A stretch of DNA of 21,764 nt from Plantago elongata (lineage: Eukaryota > Streptophyta > Magnoliopsida > Lamiales > Plantaginaceae): contig JAYMSP010002955.1 of the NCBI GenBank assembly GCA_036897095.1, positions 1 through 21,764 of the forward strand. Reading direction: 5' to 3'. Position numbers and translations under genes: made by a program. Of this stretch, positions 18,515 to 21,764 are shown one piece after another; within the stretch, counting starts at the first letter, position 1, and each line of letters starts with the position of its first letter. The notes under the pieces are model-generated. The model saw nothing but the letters and a program-made list of their open reading frames with translations. It was not told where the DNA came from and did not search any database.

Positions 18515-18910
18515 AGTTTAGGCGCACATATGGTTATCTCCATATCTCCATGATTATGACTCATTTCCTTGTGACAAGATCTTTTGTAAAGTTTTCTAAG
18601 AGAATATTATATTCTATTGAAGAAAAGTGCTCGAGACGTTCTTCTCATGAATATGATGTATATATGGACATTTTTTTGTTTTCTTATTTTAACAATGCAG
18701 AAACTCTTGAGGACATGTGTGATGAACAATCTATGGAGGGAGATTTGTTGCATATTGAAGATAATTCACACATACAAGATGGTTGAAGTTCGTAGTGAAG
18801 AAGTTTTCAACATGTAGTGTCGATGTTGTCACTGAATAAATTGTCGAAGAGACAATATGAACATGGTATATAAATGAAATGATGCACTCATGAGGGGGAC
18901 CAAATACGCA

Positions 18911-18974
18911 CTGTACTCTTTTCCTTGACTAAGGTTTTTCCACTAGATTTTTCTTGGCAAGGTCTTTAACGAGT
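18911..18974 (+). repeat. pre-LTR motif, copy 2
   Basis: ctgtactcttttccttgact, aaggtttttccactag and ggcaaggtctttaacgag repeat the copy 1 order. It is preceded by a gaggggga tract at 18892-18899 that resembles an internal purine tract. Confidence 0.65.
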
Positions 18975-19005
18975 AAAAAAGCGCATTTTATGTTAATAAG
19001 AATGG

Positions 19006-19057
19006 TGTACTCTTTTTCCTTCACTAGACATTTTTTCCAATCGGTTTTAACGAGGCA
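19006..19057 (+). repeat. pre-LTR motif, copy 3
   Basis: tgtactctttttccttcact followed by ttccaatcggttttaacgag. It is shorter than copies 1 and 2, having lost part of the middle block, and lies 24 bp before the PPT. Confidence 0.6.
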
Positions 19058-19080
19058 CATTCTCAAGTCAATGGACATTC

Positions 19081-19089
19081 AAGGGGGAG
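19081..19089 (+). other. polypurine tract of element C
   Basis: AAGGGGGAG directly followed by TGTTGCGAAAT, the textbook PPT-LTR junction for plant copia elements (GGGGGAG then TGTT). It gives the plus-strand orientation of element C. Confidence 0.75.
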
Positions 19090-19120
19090 TGTTGCGAAAT
19101 AATATGGTAATGAATGTCCA

Positions 19121-19123
19121 CTA
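19121..19123. repeat. likely target-site duplication of element D (CTA/TTA)
   Basis: CTA precedes the left terminal repeat and TTA (21137-21139) follows the right one. PIF/Harbinger elements duplicate a 3-bp TTA/TAA; one T to C change would explain the mismatch. Confidence 0.6.
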
Positions 19124-19136
19124 GACCACTCCCAAT
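19124..19136 (+). repeat. left terminal inverted repeat of element D
   Basis: GACCACTCCCAAT; perfect inverse of 21124-21136. Identity ends after 13 bp (AGGTC versus GAAAG). Confidence 0.88.
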
Positions 19137-19372
19137 AGGTCAAGTGTATGATCATGAACAGTTGCGGTCATTGGCGCTGACCACTCTGATGATCACTACA
19201 GTCGAAAATCTTGTCCAATGGGTCATCCATATGACCATGAAAAGTGCTTTTTTATTTTATTTTTTATTTTTTGTAACATGTTTAACATATTCTAAGAGTG
19301 GTTGAAAGTTGAAATTAATAAAATTGCATCTTTAAAACAAGTTTTACTGTTTACTAAGATGGAATCAGACGG

Positions 19373-19452
19373 TTACAGTAACAACAACAAGTACAACAGC
19401 AAAAATAAGAACAACAACAAAATGAAGAACAAGAACAAGAACAAGAACATGA
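19373..19452 (+). repeat. AAC/AAG-rich low-complexity tract
   Basis: Runs of aacaacaac, aagaacaagaac and similar inside element D, beyond the end of ORF1. It produces a stop-free Asn/Lys-rich frame (19302-19502) that has no coding support. Confidence 0.7.
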
Positions 19453-19617
19453 TTATTCAAAGTGAAGTAGATTTTGAACTTCAATTGTGTATCTCATTGT
19501 AGTGTAGTGGAGTCAAACAACAACAAACTAGAACGAATCAAAGGCCGAACTCATTCTTGAGGCTCTGCAAGATACCCATCTCCATTGATATCAATGATGG
19601 TTTCTCGCTTAGCCTAA

Positions 19618-20883
19618 TCACCATCTATATTTCTTGAAGTTAGTTTGTTCATGGTTGCTCGAAGCTAGTGTTCTCACGTCCTCAGACTTCCTTTCGGACT
19701 TCTGTCGAATTGCTTCAATCCTCTCTCGCTCAACTTGAATTCTGTTCTGCTCAATAAGAAGTCGGTTCTGCTCAAACTGCCTCCTTTCTTCCATCCTCAA
19801 CCGTTCCATCTCAAGCCTCTTCTCCTTAATTGTGTTCATTCCTTGGAATGATTGAGACAAAGTTTCCATGGCTGAACCTCCACTAGTCCCTCCTTTCTAC
19901 TGAAAGGCCTTCGCCTTATCATGACCGATAGGCCTCTTCGATACAGCTTCACTACAATCATCACTATGATCGAAACCCCTTTTAGTACCGCTCCCACCAC
20001 CACTTTCCTCAACATCAACAGGTTCACCTTCATTACCTTCACCTCCAAAATGTGGTTGCACTCTATAAGTCGGCGCGCTAGAAAAGCTTGAGAAATTCAT
20101 TTGAGATTGTCACTGTGGATAGTCTCTCATTTCATGCCAACAATGTTCAAGATTGAACTTTTTATTGTGCGTCTATTTGTATAGCTTTTTTGCCATACGG
20201 ATAACATCATCCTCACTTTTACCTCCAATTTCATGATTCGCATAGTCATAGGTTGAGACAAAGTGGTTGAACTCTTCCTTCATCCGAGTCCATCTCCCAC
20301 GTAGTGAATTAGCAGTTCGGTTGCGGAGGCCGGTTAGTGGATGTCCATCTCTAAGGTTTTGATCCCAAATCTTCTTCACATCAGTGAACATGTTGGTATA
20401 CGTCCGGTTAGTGCTTTTGATTGGATCCTCGCTCAAACTCATGAAGATTTTAATGAGAGCTCTATCCTCATCTTCAGAGAATGTCAGGTGCTTTCCTGAC
20501 TTTACATTTGGATCCTCGGCTGCTTCCCATGCCGCATCGGACGTGCCCGCGTTTTTCTTTGCTTTCTTCTTGTCCTTCCATTTGTTTGCCGCATGTGGTG
20601 GTGGTGGTGAAGCTTGAGTCTCCGGAATGGAGTCTGGAATGTGTTGGGACATATCAAGGAACCCAGAACTGTCGGGAAAAAATGGATTGTAGGCTCCGCC
20701 AGTATCGTAGGTTGGTGTTGCGTGGAGTTGTGGGTAGTATTGGTTTAAGAATGTCGGTATTCTATCCGACATACCATTCATCATCAAGAATTTGTATGTC
20801 GTATGATTTTGGTAATCCGGTGGAGTGTTCGATTGCGGAGTGTTTGGGGGTGGAGTTCGAATGTTGGGAGTTGGAGTAGACAT
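19618..20883 (-). pseudogene. Harbinger ORF1: Myb/SANT-like, coiled coil, three stops
   Basis: This is the DNA-binding partner protein of PIF/Harbinger transposases; in active elements ORF1 and the transposase are both needed and act in the nucleus at the element ends. The start ATG is at 20883. Residues 1-30 are P/T/N-rich, a basic KWKDKKKAKK patch (about 101-110) may be a nuclear signal, and the Myb/SANT-like domain (about 131-210) reads KHLTFSEDEDRALIKIFMSL ... NRTANSLRGRWTRMKEEFNH. The same frame continues through EHCWHEMRDYPQ and a G/E/S-rich linker to a coiled coil rich in E, R and Q (MERLRMEERRQFEQNRLLIE), ending at 19618. TAG at 20173-20175, TGA at 20110-20112 and TAG at 19897-19899 break this otherwise open frame of about 420 codons. 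There are no frameshifts. Confidence 0.9.
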
Positions 20884-20957
20884 TTTAGCATTTTGAGTTT
20901 AAGAAGTAGATGAGAAGGGGAAAATGAACTATGGTGAAATGAAGTGAAAGTGAGTTG

Positions 20958-20965
20958 TATTTATA
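20958..20965 (-). promoter_or_regulatory. TATA box of element D ORF1
   Basis: On the minus strand TATAAATA lies 75 bp upstream of the ORF1 ATG, a normal plant spacing with a short 5' UTR. Confidence 0.65.
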
Positions 20966-21123
20966 GAGTTCGAAAAAGTATAGCTGTTGGAAATTTTTTA
21001 TTTTTTTATGTAATTCTAATTTATTAAAAAAAAGTGGTCATATCCCACCACCAACGGCCATATGGTCATTGGGCCTTGAAGCAGTCGATCAGCTTCGGCC
21101 GGCCGGCAAACTCCACCACTTTC

Positions 21124-21136
21124 ATTGGGAGTGGTC
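21124..21136 (-). repeat. right terminal inverted repeat of element D
   Basis: ATTGGGAGTGGTC on the plus strand, the exact inverse of 19124-19136. Confidence 0.88.
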
Positions 21137-21282
21137 TTAACCTCTTCCACTATTCCACTACTATTTGTTATTTATTGTGGGTCAAAAGGCACCATTGATA
21201 TTTCATTGTAATTCATGTAACTCCTATCACTCCACTACTATTATACTTTATGGTGCAGATTAATTCTACTTTATTTGTAGCC

Positions 21283-21294
21283 TATATATAATAG
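21283..21294 (+). promoter_or_regulatory. TATA-like box in LTR of element C
   Basis: TATATATAATAG within the LTR part right of element D, about 100 bp before the presumed LTR end; the likely U3 promoter of C. Confidence 0.4.
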
Positions 21295-21390
21295 CTAATG
21301 GTATATGTTATAGACTTGTACTTCCACTTGAGAATATGAATGAAATACTCTTTCTCCTCTTATTGGTTTTCTATGTTCTATATTTCATCA

Positions 21391-21764
21391 CAATAAACAA
21401 ATTGTTTAGATTCATTTATTTTATGTAAAACAAATTTGTTTCAAGACAATGTAGCGATTCGAAAAATGCATGTGGAATACTTCGTGCGATAGTAGCAACA
21501 CTACAATGCAACATGTTGTAATAGATTAAGTGATCTCAACCATGAGCTAAATTAAACCACCAATGGACTTTGACTAAGTAGTATGAGATTAAATTTTACT
21601 TAACCGGGTCTCGAATTTAAGCCTTTTGAATGCATATAATGCTCAACCTATTTAGCCGCACATAATGAATACTAGTGAGAACTCATTTAAAAAAGAAGAG
21701 AGAGGGAACAACAAAACTCCACATGAAGTTTTTCTCTTTTCCTTTTTCTCTTTTTCTTTTTTTT
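21391..21764. other. right flank, nothing recognised
   Basis: AT-rich sequence with no ORF or motif; it ends in a pyrimidine-rich tract (about 21728-21764, runs of T and CT). No continuation of the ligase gene was found here. Confidence 0.6.

Larger units (their letters stand above)
15435..19080 (+). mobile_element. decayed internal region of copia-like element C
   Basis: This AT-rich 3.6-kb stretch has stops in every frame and no protein motif I can recognise. It is assigned to an LTR element because it ends on the right in a pre-LTR motif set, a PPT (19081-19089) and an LTR start. Its left part holds seven copies of a palindromic motif. Its left limit is uncertain: part of it, next to 15434, may be the 5' LTR of element A. 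Positions 16311-18444 hold nothing recognisable. Confidence 0.5.
19124..21136 (-). mobile_element. PIF/Harbinger-type DNA transposon D, ORF1 only
   Basis: This 2,013-bp element has 13-bp perfect terminal inverted repeats GACCACTCCCAAT, close to the G(G/A)CCA...CAATGG ends known for Pong-like Harbinger elements, and flanking CTA/TTA. Related subterminal motifs occur at both ends (ATATGACCA near 19229; its inverse in tggtcatat near 21036). The only recognisable gene is ORF1. There is no DDE transposase ORF and too little room for one, so D would be mobilised only by another copy. It is inserted in the LTR of element C. Confidence 0.85.
19090..21390 (+). repeat. 3' LTR of element C, split by element D
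   Basis: LTR sequence occupies 19090-19123 and resumes at 21137, ending near 21387-21392 where CA dinucleotides occur; the exact end is not fixed because no second LTR is present. Without element D it is about 285-290 bp. The right part has a TATA-like TATATATAATAG (21283-21294) and a gaatgaaatactctttctcc stretch typical of the R/U5 side. The insertion of D into it makes C older than D. Confidence 0.6.

Noticed and set aside
17872..18786. Plus-strand ORFs of about 100 residues in element C
   Set aside because: Composition follows AT-rich DNA; no retroviral motif (DSG, YVDD, CDN) in any of them.
19302..19502. Asn/Lys-rich ORF
   Set aside because: Produced by the AAC/AAG low-complexity tract in element D.
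20384..20879. Plus-strand ORFs opposite Harbinger ORF1
   Set aside because: Shadows of the Myb/SANT ORF1, which has clear family residues on the minus strand.

Overview
The window is eukaryotic, and almost certainly from a plant (probably a dicot). It is AT-rich. It carries the 3' part of a plant-type ATP-dependent DNA ligase 1 gene with spliceosomal introns, Ty1/copia retrotransposons with an initiator-Met tRNA primer-binding site, and a PIF/Harbinger transposon that carries a Myb/SANT-type ORF1. No intact host gene, tRNA, rRNA or CRISPR array is visible. Every coding region I can recognise is broken. The window reads as a nest of transposable elements built up next to, and probably into, a dead DNA ligase copy.

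Layout. Positions 1-1574 are intergenic, with a GC-rich 20-bp perfect palindrome, a telo-box and a cluster of TGGGCC/GGCCCA motifs that look like promoter material, but no convincing gene. Positions 1575-6984 (minus strand) hold 13 exons of a LIG1-like gene, from the exon with the catalytic-lysine motif KYDGER to the C-terminal stop. Introns and most splice sites are preserved, but there are two in-frame stops and three 1-nt frameshifts, and the N-terminal half is missing. One intron carries an exon-like ORF of unknown origin on the plus strand and another carries a short SINE-like tail.

Positions ~7050-15434 are a nested pair. An old, minus-strand copia element A (gag, protease and integrase, truncated in integrase) is cut just after its gag zinc knuckle by a younger plus-strand copia element B (8284-14334). 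B has two LTRs, a PBS, a PPT and a 5-bp target-site duplication CCTTT. B's LTRs differ at about 18 of ~450 aligned positions (hand count), yet its gag-pol frame has at least eight frameshifts or deletions and four in-frame stops. B's LTR termini appear to be TC...TA rather than TG...CA.

Positions ~15435-21390 hold remains of a third copia-like element C (plus strand). They consist of a long non-coding stretch with seven copies of a CAACnTGAAGTTG palindromic motif, three diverged copies of a pre-LTR motif, a PPT (19081-19089) and a short 3' LTR starting with TGTTG. That LTR is split by a 2,013-bp PIF/Harbinger-type element D (19124-21136). D has 13-bp terminal inverted repeats and encodes only ORF1 (Myb/SANT plus coiled coil), itself broken by three in-frame nonsense codons. 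No transposase ORF is present in D, so it would have depended on a partner elsewhere.

The relative order of events is clear in two places: B entered A, and D entered C's LTR. I see no previously undescribed system. The most unusual items are B's atypical LTR ends, the palindromic repeat family in C, the ORF1-only Harbinger and the unexplained exon-like ORF in the ligase intron.
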